A stretch of 64,000 nucleotides of DNA from Rhodoferax saidenbachensis (GCF_001955715.1 NZ_CP019239.1:2046001-2110000), one strand, 5' to 3'; counted from the first letter of the stretch, positions 33,352-42,204 are shown. Program-made: numbers and translations. The notes: generated by a model from the letters alone, not told the origin.

Positions 33352-34584
33352 CTATGTGCGGATACCCAGCCTCCACAGCGAGGTGACCTCTGCAGCACGC
33401 GCGGCGTGCAATGGATCGGAGGCATCCATGGCTTTGGGGTGTTGTGGCTTGGCGTCCAGCCGGCCGAGCACGGTGAGGCCTGCTGCTTCAATGGCTGCGA
33501 GCAGCTCGGTGCGGGTACGCAGACCCAGATGTTCCGCAAAGTCCGACAGGATCAGCCAGCCTTCGCCACCCGGCACCAGGTGCGCAGCCAGCCCGTTGAG
33601 GAAACCCAGCAGCATGCGGCTGCCTTCGTCGTACACCGCGTGTTCAATCGGCGCGCTGGGCCGCGCGGGCAACCAGGGCGGGTTACAGACGATAACGGAG
33701 GCTCTTCCAAACGCCTCGGGTGGAAAGAGGTCAGCTTGCAATACTTTCACCCTGGCCGCAACGCCAAGTTGTTGCAAATTGGCGTTCGCGCAGGCCAGCG
33801 CGCGCGGGTCCTGGTCAGTCGCTATGACGTGCGCGATGCCACGGCGTGCCAGCATCGCCGACAGCACGCCGGAGCCCACGCCAATATCAAAGGCTACGAG
33901 AGGTAGCTGTCCGGTTTTCGGCAATGGCACCTTGGCCACCAAGTCCACGTATTCACCCCGCACCGGTGAGAACACGCCGTAACTGGGGTAAATGCGGTTG
34001 TTGGGTGCGTTGCCCAGCACCGATATCTCCACGCCCTTTTTGTGCCACTCGTGCGCGCTGACCATGCCCAGCAGATCGCGCAACGAAGCAACGCTGTTCC
34101 CATCGGTCTCCACCACCGGGCCCCACGCCTCGGCACAGGCTTCGCGCGCGTCCGGCGCGCGGCGCAGGGGGATGCTGTAGTCCGCGTTAAACGGCAGCAA
34201 CACGGTTGCCAGAATGCGTGCGCGTTGCGATTGGGCCTGGCGATGCTGGTTGAACGCATCAACGGGCGAGACTTCGGGCGCCGGGGCGCCAGCCGCCTTG
34301 CGTTTCTTGCGCTCTGGTGTCTTGTCGATGCGACGCGCCAATGCCTGCAGCAACTGGCGCGCATTGTGAAAGTCGCCGCGCCACAGCAGCGCCGTGCCCG
34401 CGCAGGCGAGGCGGTAGGCATCGTCCGCGGTCATCGTGTCGTCTGCCAGCACCACTTTTTTGGGTGGTGCAGCGCCGCGTTCGGAGCGCCAAAGCGCAGC
34501 GCACTCCTGGCCAGACTCTGTCCAGTGGATCGTTGGGGTGTTTGTGACGGGAAGGGTGCCGACGCTAGGGAGAGTGGTGGACAT
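33352..34584 (-). CDS. Class I SAM-dependent methyltransferase, N-glutamine/N6-adenine type
   Basis: A 410-aa protein. The N-terminal 200 residues form a domain I do not recognise, with a basic KKRKAAGAP stretch. The C-terminal half is a methyltransferase of the HemK/PrmB/RlmG class: VAFDIGVGSGVLSAMLARRG is the SAM-binding loop, IATDQDPRALACA motif II, and VIVCNPPWLP carries the NPPW catalytic motif that targets planar amide or exocyclic amines. Substrate could be a release factor or ribosomal protein glutamine or a nucleic-acid base. Leftward operon with gor upstream (29-bp gap). Confidence 0.85.
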   Translation of the reverse strand: MSTTLPSVGTLPVTNTPTIHWTESGQECAALWRSERGAAPPKKVVLADDTMTADDAYRLACAGTALLWRGDFHNARQLLQALARRIDKTPERKKRKAAGAPAPEVSPVDAFNQHRQAQSQRARILATVLLPFNADYSIPLRRAPDAREACAEAWGPVVETDGNSVASLRDLLGMVSAHEWHKKGVEISVLGNAPNNRIYPSYGVFSPVRGEYVDLVAKVPLPKTGQLPLVAFDIGVGSGVLSAMLARRGIAHVIATDQDPRALACANANLQQLGVAARVKVLQADLFPPEAFGRASVIVCNPPWLPARPSAPIEHAVYDEGSRMLLGFLNGLAAHLVPGGEGWLILSDFAEHLGLRTRTELLAAIEAAGLTVLGRLDAKPQHPKAMDASDPLHAARAAEVTSLWRLGIRT

Positions 34585-34613
34585 CGGCAGATCAGCTTCT
34601 GGTTTTCAGGTTT

Positions 34614-35978
34614 CTAAAGGTTGTGGCGCACGGCAGGCGTGCGCATGGTGACCAGCTCTTCGGCAGCGGTGGGGTGTACGGCCAGTGTGGCGTCCAACGC
34701 GGTTTTGGTGGCTTGCAGTTGCAGCGCCACGCCTACCAGTTGCGCCATTTCACCGGTGTCGGGGCCTACGGCATGAAAACCCAGCACACGGTCGGTGTCA
34801 CGGTCGACCAGCAGTTTGAGCAACATCTTGCCGGTATGCCCGGAGAGAGTGGCCTTCAGCGGGCGAAAGGTGGATCGGTACACGTCCAGACGGGGATATT
34901 GCGCCAGCGCCTGTTGTTCGGTGAGGCCCACCACACCGGCTTCGGGCGTGGTGAATACTGCCGTGGGCACCAGCGCATGGTCCACAGAGCGTGGTGTCTT
35001 GCCAAATACGGTGTCGGCAAACGCATGGCCTTCGCGGATGGCCATGGGGGTGAGGTTGACGCGGTTGGTCACGTCGCCCACCGCGTAAATGCCAGGCACC
35101 GTGGTCTGGCTGAATGCATCGACCGGAATGGCGCCGTGTTTGTCCAGTGCAATCCCCAATGCTTCCAGGCCAAGGCCTTTTGTGTTTGGCCCACGGCCCA
35201 GCGCGCGCAGCACGCAGTCGGCAGGCAGGGTGTCGCCGTTGTCCAGTTGCACCTGCAGTGCGCCATCCTTGCGGCTGATGGCCTGCACTTCGCGGCCAAA
35301 GCGGAACTCCAGGCCACTGTGCGCCATTTCAGCGGCCAGGTGCTGGCGCATCTCATCGTCAAAGCCACGCAGAATCTGCTCACCACGCACCACCACCGTG
35401 ACCTGCGCGCCCAACAGTTGCAGTACACAGGCCAGTTCCAGCGCGATGTAGCCCGCGCCTTGCACCACCACACGTTCTGGCAGGGCTTGTAAATCGAAGA
35501 AACCGTTGGAGTCGATCGCCAGTTCATTCCCGGAAATGGCTGGGCCCGGCGCCGGCTTTGCGCCAGTAGCTATCAAAATATGAGTAGCCTGATGCTGCTC
35601 GCCGTTCGACAGTTGCACCGTTTTGGCATCCATCAGCACGGCACGCCCCTCAAAAATCTGCACACCGGAGGCCAGCAGGTTGCTGCGGTAGATGCCCTCC
35701 AGGCGGGCCACTTCGGCGTCGCGCCGGGTCTTCAGCGTGGCCCAGTCGAAGCGCGGGGCATCCACCGTCCAGCCAAAACCGGCCGCTTCTTCAAACTCCT
35801 GTGCGAAGCGCGAGGCATAGACCATCAGCTTCTTGGGCACGCAACCGCGGATCACGCAGGTGCCGCCCAGCCGGTATTCCTCAACCAGCGCTACGCGCGC
35901 GCCGTGGTTGGCCGCAATGCGGGCGGCGCGCACGCCACCCGAGCCACCGCCGATAACGATCAAATCAAATTGGGCCAT
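34614..35978 (-). CDS. gor: Glutathione-disulfide reductase
   Basis: A 454-aa pyridine nucleotide-disulfide oxidoreductase. FAD loop VIGGGSGGVRAARIAA (8-23), redox pair in GGTCVIRGCVPKK (C41, C46), NADPH loop VVQGAGYIALELA, second FAD block GIYAVGDVTNR and the catalytic dyad HPTAAEE (H435, E440). Recycles glutathione with NADPH. A longer start 11 codons upstream overlaps the dienelactone hydrolase gene; the ATG at 35978 gives the standard N-terminus and lies 8 bp after that gene's stop. The GST-like gene at 27000 could use the glutathione pool it maintains. Confidence 0.95.
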   Translation of the reverse strand: MAQFDLIVIGGGSGGVRAARIAANHGARVALVEEYRLGGTCVIRGCVPKKLMVYASRFAQEFEEAAGFGWTVDAPRFDWATLKTRRDAEVARLEGIYRSNLLASGVQIFEGRAVLMDAKTVQLSNGEQHQATHILIATGAKPAPGPAISGNELAIDSNGFFDLQALPERVVVQGAGYIALELACVLQLLGAQVTVVVRGEQILRGFDDEMRQHLAAEMAHSGLEFRFGREVQAISRKDGALQVQLDNGDTLPADCVLRALGRGPNTKGLGLEALGIALDKHGAIPVDAFSQTTVPGIYAVGDVTNRVNLTPMAIREGHAFADTVFGKTPRSVDHALVPTAVFTTPEAGVVGLTEQQALAQYPRLDVYRSTFRPLKATLSGHTGKMLLKLLVDRDTDRVLGFHAVGPDTGEMAQLVGVALQLQATKTALDATLAVHPTAAEELVTMRTPAVRHNL

Positions 35979-35986
35979 GGGCGGGA

Positions 35987-36685
35987 TTAACTGATGTGGT
36001 TGGAGAGCCATTCCAGCGTGCGCCCGCGCGCCAGGGCTGCTGCGCGCTGGTTGTACATGGGGCGCCCCCAGCAGTTAAAGCCGTGGTCTGCACCTTCGTA
36101 CACGTGGAACTGTGCGTTGGAGTGGCCGGCGAATGCGCCCTTGACCGCGTCCACCGCGGTGGCGGGAATGTGGGCATCGAGCGCGCCGTAGTGGAACAGG
36201 ATGGGCACCTGGATCTTGGGTGCCACATCCAGCGCGTTTTGAATGCCACCGCCGTAGTAGCAAACCGCAGTGTCTACCGCGCCGGTTGCCGCCAGTTGGT
36301 ACGACAGCCGCCCGCCCATGCAGAAGCCCGCCACGCCGACCTTGCCGGTCACTTCCGGACGCTGGCGCAGGGCCTGGGCCGTGGCCATCAGGTCCTTCAC
36401 CGCGTTCGGGCCATCCAGGCCGTTCATCAACTGGTAGGCCTTTTGGGTGCCCGCTTCGTCGTAGATCAGATCAGTTTTGGGCTCCTGGCGCCAGAACACA
36501 TCGGGCGCCAGCACCACGTAGCCGTCCATGGCGTACTGGTCCGCGACGGCGCGGATATGCGCATTCACGCCCCAGATTTCCTGGATCAGCACCAGGCCGG
36601 GGCCTTTACCGGTGGGGGGCAGGGACAGATAAGCGTCAAACGCCTTGCCGTCGTGGCTAGGGATGGAAATGGTGGTGCCGGGCAT
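35987..36685 (-). CDS. Dienelactone hydrolase family protein
   Basis: A 232-aa alpha/beta hydrolase with the dienelactone hydrolase triad: nucleophile C122 (GFCMGGR), D170 (GALDAHIP) and H201 (ADHGFNCW), plus the E36 in IQEIWG that activates the cysteine in the true enzyme. It opens lactone rings such as dienelactone in chlorocatechol degradation, although many paralogues have other ester substrates and no catechol pathway genes are near. First gene of the leftward run toward gor. Confidence 0.9.
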   Translation of the reverse strand: MPGTTISIPSHDGKAFDAYLSLPPTGKGPGLVLIQEIWGVNAHIRAVADQYAMDGYVVLAPDVFWRQEPKTDLIYDEAGTQKAYQLMNGLDGPNAVKDLMATAQALRQRPEVTGKVGVAGFCMGGRLSYQLAATGAVDTAVCYYGGGIQNALDVAPKIQVPILFHYGALDAHIPATAVDAVKGAFAGHSNAQFHVYEGADHGFNCWGRPMYNQRAAALARGRTLEWLSNHIS

Positions 36686-36859
36686 GCTGTGTCCTCAGTG
36701 AAATGGTCGGCGCAGTTTACGGCAATGACCTTTTCAACGAGCGGATTGGGGGCACTTGTCCCCGGGAATACCGGCCGATTCTTGGGATCGCGGCATAACC
36801 GGTCCAAGTTTTGCACCGCCCCCTATGGGTCAAATTTCGGCGGTAATCAGCAGTTTATG

Positions 36860-36922
36860 CATCAAATGTGCCTGTAGCCCTTATGGAATTTGCGCAAGCA
36901 GCTATTTTATTGATAGCAATTT
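36860..36922. repeat. Dispersed repeat family B, near-consensus copy
   Basis: CTGTAGCCCTTATGGAATTT, GCGCAAGCAGCTATTTTATT and GATAGCAA in order; the 3' half is the palindrome GCTATTTTATTGATAGC-like. It lies in the 259-bp gap downstream of the 2OG oxygenase gene. The rest of the gap shows no gene. Confidence 0.88.
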
Positions 36923-36944
36923 GCGGGTGTTCAGCGCAAGCGAG

Positions 36945-37790
36945 CTACTTCTTTCCGCCCTTCAACTCTTCCATGCGCTCATTGAAATACGCGCCCACGG
37001 TGTAACGCTCAGAGAGCACCACCTCGCGGCGCGGGTGCAGGAACAGGGGTAGCGAAATGCGTGACTTGGTGGCTGCCTCTCCCGTGGGGTTGAGCACGCG
37101 GTGCGAGGTGCTGGGGTAGTAGTGGCCCGAGGCTTCCTGCAACATGTCGCCAATATTCACGATCAGTAGGCCGAAGTCGCGCGGCACGTCAAACCAGAAC
37201 TTGTCTTTGCCCAGCACCTGCAGGCCGGGCTCGGTGGCAGCGGGCAGGATGGTCAGCAGGTTGATGTCTTCATGCGCAGCGGCGCGCACGGCGCCAGCTT
37301 CCTCGTCACCGTGCAGCGGCGGGTAGTGCAGCACGCGCAGAAGCGTCTGGTCACAGCCCTCGATCATCTTGGGCAGGGGCTCGGTGTAGCGGGCTTTCAC
37401 CTCGGGCGGCGAGTTGTCCTCCACCCAATTCAAGAGTGTGGCGGCAAGCTGGCTGCCCTGCACGTAGTAGCGGCGCGCGGCGTCAGACACCTCCGTGGGG
37501 TAACGGCCCCAGGGGTAGATGTGGAAGAACTCCTTGAGGTCTTTCTTGGTGTTGTTCTTGGCGGTTTCCGACACATTGGGCGGAAAGTAGCCGTCAAATT
37601 TGACCGGGTCTTGCAGGTACTGGTGTTTGGCTTCGGTCTTGAAGAAGGCCAGCCATTCGTCATAAATACCTTCCACCAGGTCACGCTGCAGAGGATGGTT
37701 TTTCAGCACGCCAAAGCCGGTTTCGTGCAGGCTTTTGCAAAACTCCTGTGGGGCGGTGGGGCTCTGGAAATCAACGACGGGTAAATGCAT
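36945..37790 (-). CDS. 2-oxoglutarate/Fe(II)-dependent dioxygenase (isopenicillin N synthase-like)
   Basis: A 281-aa non-haem iron oxygenase. N-terminal PVVDFQ (start of the DIOX_N domain), then the 2OG-Fe(II) core with the HxD...H iron triad H173, D175 (AAHEDINLLTIL) and H230 (TSHRVLNP), and R244 in SRISLPLFLHP for the 2-oxoglutarate carboxylate. All ligands are present, so it should be active. The fold group includes thymine 7-hydroxylase, gibberellin and penicillin enzymes. It lies 29 bp behind the nucleoside hydrolase gene in the order ribokinase, hydrolase, oxygenase. A nucleobase or modified base is therefore a reasonable substrate guess, but nothing in the sequence proves it. Confidence 0.88.
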   Translation of the reverse strand: MHLPVVDFQSPTAPQEFCKSLHETGFGVLKNHPLQRDLVEGIYDEWLAFFKTEAKHQYLQDPVKFDGYFPPNVSETAKNNTKKDLKEFFHIYPWGRYPTEVSDAARRYYVQGSQLAATLLNWVEDNSPPEVKARYTEPLPKMIEGCDQTLLRVLHYPPLHGDEEAGAVRAAAHEDINLLTILPAATEPGLQVLGKDKFWFDVPRDFGLLIVNIGDMLQEASGHYYPSTSHRVLNPTGEAATKSRISLPLFLHPRREVVLSERYTVGAYFNERMEELKGGKK

Positions 37791-37819
37791 AGCGGCTGCT
37801 CCTCAGTGGCATGCAGTGA

Positions 37820-38812
37820 TTAGGCGCCAATCCAGGGGCGCAGCAGGGTTTGTTCCAGCACGGTGGAGCAGGCGTCTGCGTCGACCTGCATGCAGGCCTG
37901 GGTGTCGGGCACGGTGGTGTCCCAGCCGTGCTGTGGGTAGTTGACCTCTCGGCGGCGCAACATGGTCTGGCCCTGGGCCAGGCCTTCGGTGGCGACGCGG
38001 ACGCGGCCATGCTCCAGTGTGAACAGTTCAGGGTTCGTGAGGTAGATGAAGGCCAGCACGTCATGGCCAAAGCAGCCATGGATCTTGGCCACATGCGGGT
38101 ACAGGCCGCTGTAGAAATCGGCGTAGAAGTTGACCGCGTGCAGCAGCGTGTCGGTAGCCACGTGTTTATGGTGTTGCGCAATGCGGCGGAACATTTCCAC
38201 GGGAACGATCACGCGGTGTGTTACGTCCAGGCCCACCATGGTGAGCTTCCAGCCCGCGGTGAACACCTTGTCGGCCGCGTGCGGGTCGTTCCAGATGTTG
38301 GCCTCGGCCACGGGGCTCACGTTGCCAGGTTCCAGCACCGTGCCACCCATGAGGATGACTTCGCGCAGCAGCTTGGGCAGTTCGGGCTCCAGCATCAGCG
38401 CAGCGGCGAGGTTGCCCAGCGGGCCTACGGCTACCAGCGTGATTTCGCCGGGCTGGGCGCGTGCCATGTCGACAATGAACTGGGCCGCGCTGCGTCCGTC
38501 GGCCTTGCCGCCCACCGGCTGGCGCGCGGGCAGGTTGCCCAAGCCGTCTGCACCGTGAATGAAGGCGGGTGGCGCTTCGCCGGGTTTGACCCACGGAGTC
38601 GCCACGCCCTCGGCGACCGGAATCTTGCGGTTGACCAGTGCAGTCAGGTACAGCGCGTTGGTGGTGGCCTGTTGCACCGAGACATTGCCGAAGGTGGTGG
38701 TGATACCCACCATGTCGATGTTGGCGTGGGCCAGGGCGAAGTACAGCGCCATGGCGTCGTCCACGCCGGGGTCGGTGTCGTAAATAACTTTGCGGGGAGC
38801 GTTGGTGGTCAT
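37820..38812 (-). CDS. Inosine-uridine-type nucleoside hydrolase
   Basis: A 330-aa ribohydrolase with the diagnostic calcium-binding N-terminus VIYDTDPGVDDAMAL (DTDPGVDD, 12-19), the FGNVSVQQATTNAL block, and LVAVGPLGNLAAAL and ILMGGTV segments. It splits ribonucleosides into base and ribose. Ribose would go to the ribokinase encoded upstream in the same operon (24-bp gap). The base specificity cannot be read from sequence. Probably cytoplasmic (no signal peptide). The BMP-type importer encoded at 42205-46938 could supply the nucleoside. Confidence 0.93.
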   Translation of the reverse strand: MTTNAPRKVIYDTDPGVDDAMALYFALAHANIDMVGITTTFGNVSVQQATTNALYLTALVNRKIPVAEGVATPWVKPGEAPPAFIHGADGLGNLPARQPVGGKADGRSAAQFIVDMARAQPGEITLVAVGPLGNLAAALMLEPELPKLLREVILMGGTVLEPGNVSPVAEANIWNDPHAADKVFTAGWKLTMVGLDVTHRVIVPVEMFRRIAQHHKHVATDTLLHAVNFYADFYSGLYPHVAKIHGCFGHDVLAFIYLTNPELFTLEHGRVRVATEGLAQGQTMLRRREVNYPQHGWDTTVPDTQACMQVDADACSTVLEQTLLRPWIGA

Positions 38813-38836
38813 AGGGTGTCCAGAAAAGGCGGGGCG

Positions 38837-39772
38837 TCAGGCCAGTCCGCAAAATTGTCGCAGGGCGGCCAGTGCTGCCACGTTGGGTGTGGATTGCTCG
38901 CGCACCAGTTTGGCCACTTCGGTGGCCTCGGGAATGCTGGACTGCGCACCGGCACGGGTGCAGGCCAGGGCTGCTGCGGCACTGGCAGTTTGCAGCGCTT
39001 TGGCCATGTCTGCGCCCTGACTGAGCGCGGCGACAAGGCTGCCGCAAAAAGTGTCACCGGCACCGGTGGTGTCCACGGGCGTGATGTCAAAAGCCTGTTG
39101 CAAAAAAAACTGCCCCTGATGGCGCGTGCAGCAGCCGTGGTGGCCCAGGGTCACGACCACGGTGGGCACGTGTTGCAGGCGCTCCAGGCACTGGGCAATG
39201 CTGCCGCTGTGGCCAGACACGGTGGCCAGCTCACCTTCGTTGACCACGAGCACATCCACCAAAGCCAGCAGTTCAGCCGGCAGGGCTTGCGCGGGCGCCG
39301 CGTTGAGCACCACGGTGACACCTTGCGCGCGGGCCGCCTGGGCATAGGCGGTTACGCTGGGCAACGGGGTTTCCAGTTGCAGCAGCAGGTGGGTGAAACC
39401 GGTCAACGGTGGAAGGTGCTGCGGCTCGAGGCAGGCGTTGGCACCGGGGGCCACGGTGATGGCGTTTTCGGCATCGTCAGAGACGCAGATGAAGGCGGTG
39501 CCCGTGGGCTGGTCCAGCGGGCGTACCGTGTGCAGCACGACCCCGGCGTCGGCCAGCGATTTTTCCAACGGCGCGGCAAACGCGTCAGAGCCCAGCGCCA
39601 GCAACATATGGGTGGGCGCGCCACCTGCGCGTGCGCTGGCCACGGCCTGGTTGGCGCCCTTGCCGCCAGGGTAGGTTTTGAATTCGCGGCCCAGCACGGT
39701 TTCGCCGGGGCCGGGGATGTGGGTGGCCCGGACCACAAAGTCCAGGTTGGCGGAGCCGGCCACAAGTATCAT
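38837..39772 (-). CDS. rbsK: Ribokinase (PfkB family)
   Basis: A 311-aa PfkB sugar kinase. Substrate-side motif GSANLDFV at 6-13, GGKGANQAVASARAG (36-50), and the catalytic anion-hole motif DTTGAGDTF (234-242) with base D240. NAAPAQALP and VVNEGE blocks are typical of ribokinases rather than fructokinases. It phosphorylates ribose to ribose 5-phosphate. First gene of the leftward operon with the nucleoside hydrolase and the oxygenase. The 386-bp region upstream is largely filled by the inverted-repeat element at 39856-40123. Confidence 0.92.
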   Translation of the reverse strand: MILVAGSANLDFVVRATHIPGPGETVLGREFKTYPGGKGANQAVASARAGGAPTHMLLALGSDAFAAPLEKSLADAGVVLHTVRPLDQPTGTAFICVSDDAENAITVAPGANACLEPQHLPPLTGFTHLLLQLETPLPSVTAYAQAARAQGVTVVLNAAPAQALPAELLALVDVLVVNEGELATVSGHSGSIAQCLERLQHVPTVVVTLGHHGCCTRHQGQFFLQQAFDITPVDTTGAGDTFCGSLVAALSQGADMAKALQTASAAAALACTRAGAQSSIPEATEVAKLVREQSTPNVAALAALRQFCGLA

Positions 39773-39855
39773 TGGTGTGTCTTTCCATGCGCCATCAGGC
39801 GTTCAGGAGGCACATTGTGCCGCGTAAAAGGCAGGCCGAAATAGGCCGCAACGTA

Positions 39856-40123
39856 AGAGCTTGTTTACTATCTATACGGGGCCACGTTGATGCGCAATCG
39901 GGATGAGTTGTCCACCAAGATCACGCCGCATGGGCTGATGCCCATGCAAGGGGCTTGGTGGGTAAATCGCCCGATTTCGCTTCAACCCGAAGGGCAAGTA
40001 CCTTTTTGGGCGGTCTGCGGCGTTGCAAAGCCTTGCCGGGCACCAGCCCGGCAGCGTTTTGCGCCTAGCAGTCCACTCCGAAAAGGCACTTGCGTGGCCT
40101 CGTATAGATAGTAAACAAGCTCT
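39856..40123. mobile_element. MITE-like element with 23-bp perfect terminal inverted repeats
   Basis: The ends are exact inverse copies: AGAGCTTGTTTACTATCTAT followed by ACG at 39856-39878, and its complement at 40101-40123. The match continues inward for eight more bases with one mismatch (GGGCCACG). The 222-bp interior has no convincing gene and contains two hairpins (CATGGGC-TGA-TGCCCATG near 39930 and TGCCGGG...CCCGGCA near 40040). No clear target-site duplication is visible. It lies between the divergent rbsK and psuK genes and must affect their promoters. The rest of the 386-bp gap (39773-40158) shows no gene. Confidence 0.8.
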
Positions 40124-40158
40124 GATAACACCATCTCCCGTTTTCATGTCCTGTTCCC

Positions 40159-41103
40159 ATGCCTGATTCTTCTTCCATTGTTGTTGTGGGGGGCTGCAAT
40201 ATGGACATTGCCGTCAGTACCCCGGTGCCGCCCACGCCTGCAGACTCCAACCCCGGCCAGATCGCATGTGCCCCCGGCGGGGTAGCCCGCAATGTGGCGG
40301 AAAACCTGGCGCGCCTGGGCAACCCCACCAGCCTGGTCAGTGCGGTGGGCGACGATGTATTTGGGCAAAGCCTGCGCCAGTCGACGACCGCGGCGGGTGT
40401 GAACATGCAAACCATGGTGGTATTGCCGACGCAGCGCACGGCCAGCTACGTGTCGTTGCACGGCGCCAATGGCGACATGGATGTGGCCGTTAATGACATG
40501 GGCATTCTGGAGGCGCTGACGCCCGCCGTTTTGAGCGCACACCGTCACCACCTAGAGCAGGCAGACTGCATGGTGGTGGACTGCAATCTGACGGCGCCAA
40601 GCCTGGCTTATTTGCTCGAAGATATTGCCGTGCGTTGCGACATACCCGTATTTGTAGACGGCGTGTCGGTAGCCAAGTGCCAGAGGATCAAAACCCTGCT
40701 GCCGCACATTCACACCCTCAAGCTCAATCGGCTGGAGGTGCAGATGCTCAGCGGCACCACGGTTGACACGGTGGACCAGGCGCGCGATGCGGCCCAGCTG
40801 CTGCACCACCAGGGTGTGCGCGAGGTGGTGGTGAGTCTGGGCGAGCTGGGTGTGTGCTGGTGTGACGCTACGGGCACCACGGGCTACCTGCCAGCCAACC
40901 GCGTGCCCGTGGTGAATACCTCCGGAGCGGGAGACGCCTTGCTGGCCGGTTTGGTGCACGGATTCCTGAACCGCTGGCCTTTGGTGCAGGCAGTGGACTT
41001 TGCCATGGCCTGCGCCGAAATCACGCTGTCCAGCCCACGCGCCAACCACCCTGATTTATCCCTGGCCGCGGTGCAAGCGCAACGTAGTCACAAAACCCAT
41101 TAA
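40159..41103 (+). CDS. psuK: Pseudouridine kinase (PfkB family)
   Basis: A 314-aa PfkB kinase with VVVGGCNMDIAV at the N-terminus, APGGVARNVAENLARLG (38-54; the GGVARN form is typical of PsuK rather than ribokinase) and the catalytic loop NTSGAGDALLAG (253-264, base D259). It phosphorylates pseudouridine to pseudouridine 5'-phosphate, the substrate of the next gene product, 19 bp downstream. The pairing with psuG makes the assignment firm. The sequence is somewhat more AT-rich at its start where it meets the inverted-repeat element. Confidence 0.9.
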   Translation: MPDSSSIVVVGGCNMDIAVSTPVPPTPADSNPGQIACAPGGVARNVAENLARLGNPTSLVSAVGDDVFGQSLRQSTTAAGVNMQTMVVLPTQRTASYVSLHGANGDMDVAVNDMGILEALTPAVLSAHRHHLEQADCMVVDCNLTAPSLAYLLEDIAVRCDIPVFVDGVSVAKCQRIKTLLPHIHTLKLNRLEVQMLSGTTVDTVDQARDAAQLLHHQGVREVVVSLGELGVCWCDATGTTGYLPANRVPVVNTSGAGDALLAGLVHGFLNRWPLVQAVDFAMACAEITLSSPRANHPDLSLAAVQAQRSHKTH

Positions 41104-41122
41104 CACCAACCATTCAACCGCT

Positions 41123-42049
41123 ATGACGCAATCCCCATTTCTCGATATTTCTGCCGAAGTCCAGCAGGCGCTGCAGTCCGGCAAGCCCGTGGTGGCGCTG
41201 GAGTCCACCATCATTTCGCACGGCATGCCGTATCCACAGAACGTGGCGACCGCCAAGCAGGTGGAAGCCGAGGTGCGTGCGCATGGCGCGGTGCCGGCCA
41301 CCATTGCCATCATCAATGGGCGGCTCAAGGCTGGCTTGAGCGACGCCGATATTGAGCTGCTGGGCCGTGGCGGGCGCGACATCGTCAAGGTGAGCCGGCG
41401 CGATATTCCCTTTATCGCGGCAGCGGGGCAGTCCGGTGCCACCACCGTGGCGTCCACCATGATCATTGCCGCCATGGCCGGTATTCGCGTGTTTGCCACG
41501 GGCGGTATTGGCGGCGTGCACCGCAATGCGCAGGAAAGTTTTGACGTATCGGCCGATTTGCAGGAACTGGCGCAGACCCCCGTGGCTGTGGTCTGCGCGG
41601 GCGCCAAATCCATCCTCGATCTGCGCTTGACTCTGGAGTACCTGGAGACCCATGGGGTACCCGTGGTGGGCTACCAGACGAAGTCTTTGCCAGCCTTCTT
41701 CACCCGCGACAGCGCGTTTTCAGTAGATTACCGATTGGACAGCGCGGCCGAGATTGCGCATGTGCTGCACACCAAGTGGGCCCTGGCCCTGCGCGGTGGC
41801 ATGGTCGTTGCTAACCCGATTCCTGAGGAATATGCGATGCCGCGCGCACTGATTGACGGTGCGATTGAGCAGGCCTTGCAGGAGGCGCAGGCCCAGGGCA
41901 TCAGTGGCAAGGAGTCGACGCCTTTCCTGCTGGCCCGCGTGTACGACATCACTGGTGGTGACAGCCTGGCGGCCAATATTCAACTGGTGTTGAACAATGC
42001 GCGCCTGGCCAGTGCCATTGGCACTGCGCTTTGTGCGCTGGACGCCTGA
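41123..42049 (+). CDS. psuG: Pseudouridine-5'-phosphate glycosidase
   Basis: A 308-aa PsuG enzyme that breaks the C-C glycosidic bond of pseudouridine 5'-phosphate to give uracil and ribose 5-phosphate. Family hallmarks: VALESTIISHGMPYPQN with E27, RDIPFIAAAGQSGATTVASTM, FATGGIGGVHR, D142 in FDVSADL, and the Schiff-base lysine K163 in VVCAGAKSILDL. GGMVVANPIPEE and TGGDSLAANIQLVLNNARLA complete the signature. The start at 41123 is preferred; an upstream GTG at 41000 lies inside psuK. Operon with psuK. Confidence 0.95.
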   Translation: MTQSPFLDISAEVQQALQSGKPVVALESTIISHGMPYPQNVATAKQVEAEVRAHGAVPATIAIINGRLKAGLSDADIELLGRGGRDIVKVSRRDIPFIAAAGQSGATTVASTMIIAAMAGIRVFATGGIGGVHRNAQESFDVSADLQELAQTPVAVVCAGAKSILDLRLTLEYLETHGVPVVGYQTKSLPAFFTRDSAFSVDYRLDSAAEIAHVLHTKWALALRGGMVVANPIPEEYAMPRALIDGAIEQALQEAQAQGISGKESTPFLLARVYDITGGDSLAANIQLVLNNARLASAIGTALCALDA

Positions 42050-42204
42050 GCGTGGCCGCGATAGGGAAAGCCCTTGCTTGCGGGGTAAAGAGGGGGCCAT
42101 TACGCTCTGACCACCTCTGATCTTTGCTATGCTGGACGGTATGCCGTAGGGCAGGGTTGGATAAACCTGATTCGTTTTAACTTTTTATTGAATTGAGATC
42201 CACG

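Noticed and set aside
35565..35605. A repeat B-like GTAGCTATCAAAATATGAGT within gor
   Set aside because: The codons encode the conserved THILIATGAKP of glutathione reductases with no insertion, so the similarity is probably chance.
37850..39844. A 664-codon open frame on the plus strand
   Set aside because: Antisense to nucleoside hydrolase and ribokinase, whose motifs are intact; composition is typical of a shadow frame.
39887..40111. A 74-codon frame inside the inverted-repeat element, a possible transposase remnant
   Set aside because: No helix-turn-helix, DDE or HUH motif is visible and there is no ribosome binding site. The element is better called non-autonomous.
42050..42204. A purine-type riboswitch upstream of the BMP importer
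   Set aside because: The 155-bp gap has short self-complementary pieces but no conserved riboswitch core that I can recognise.
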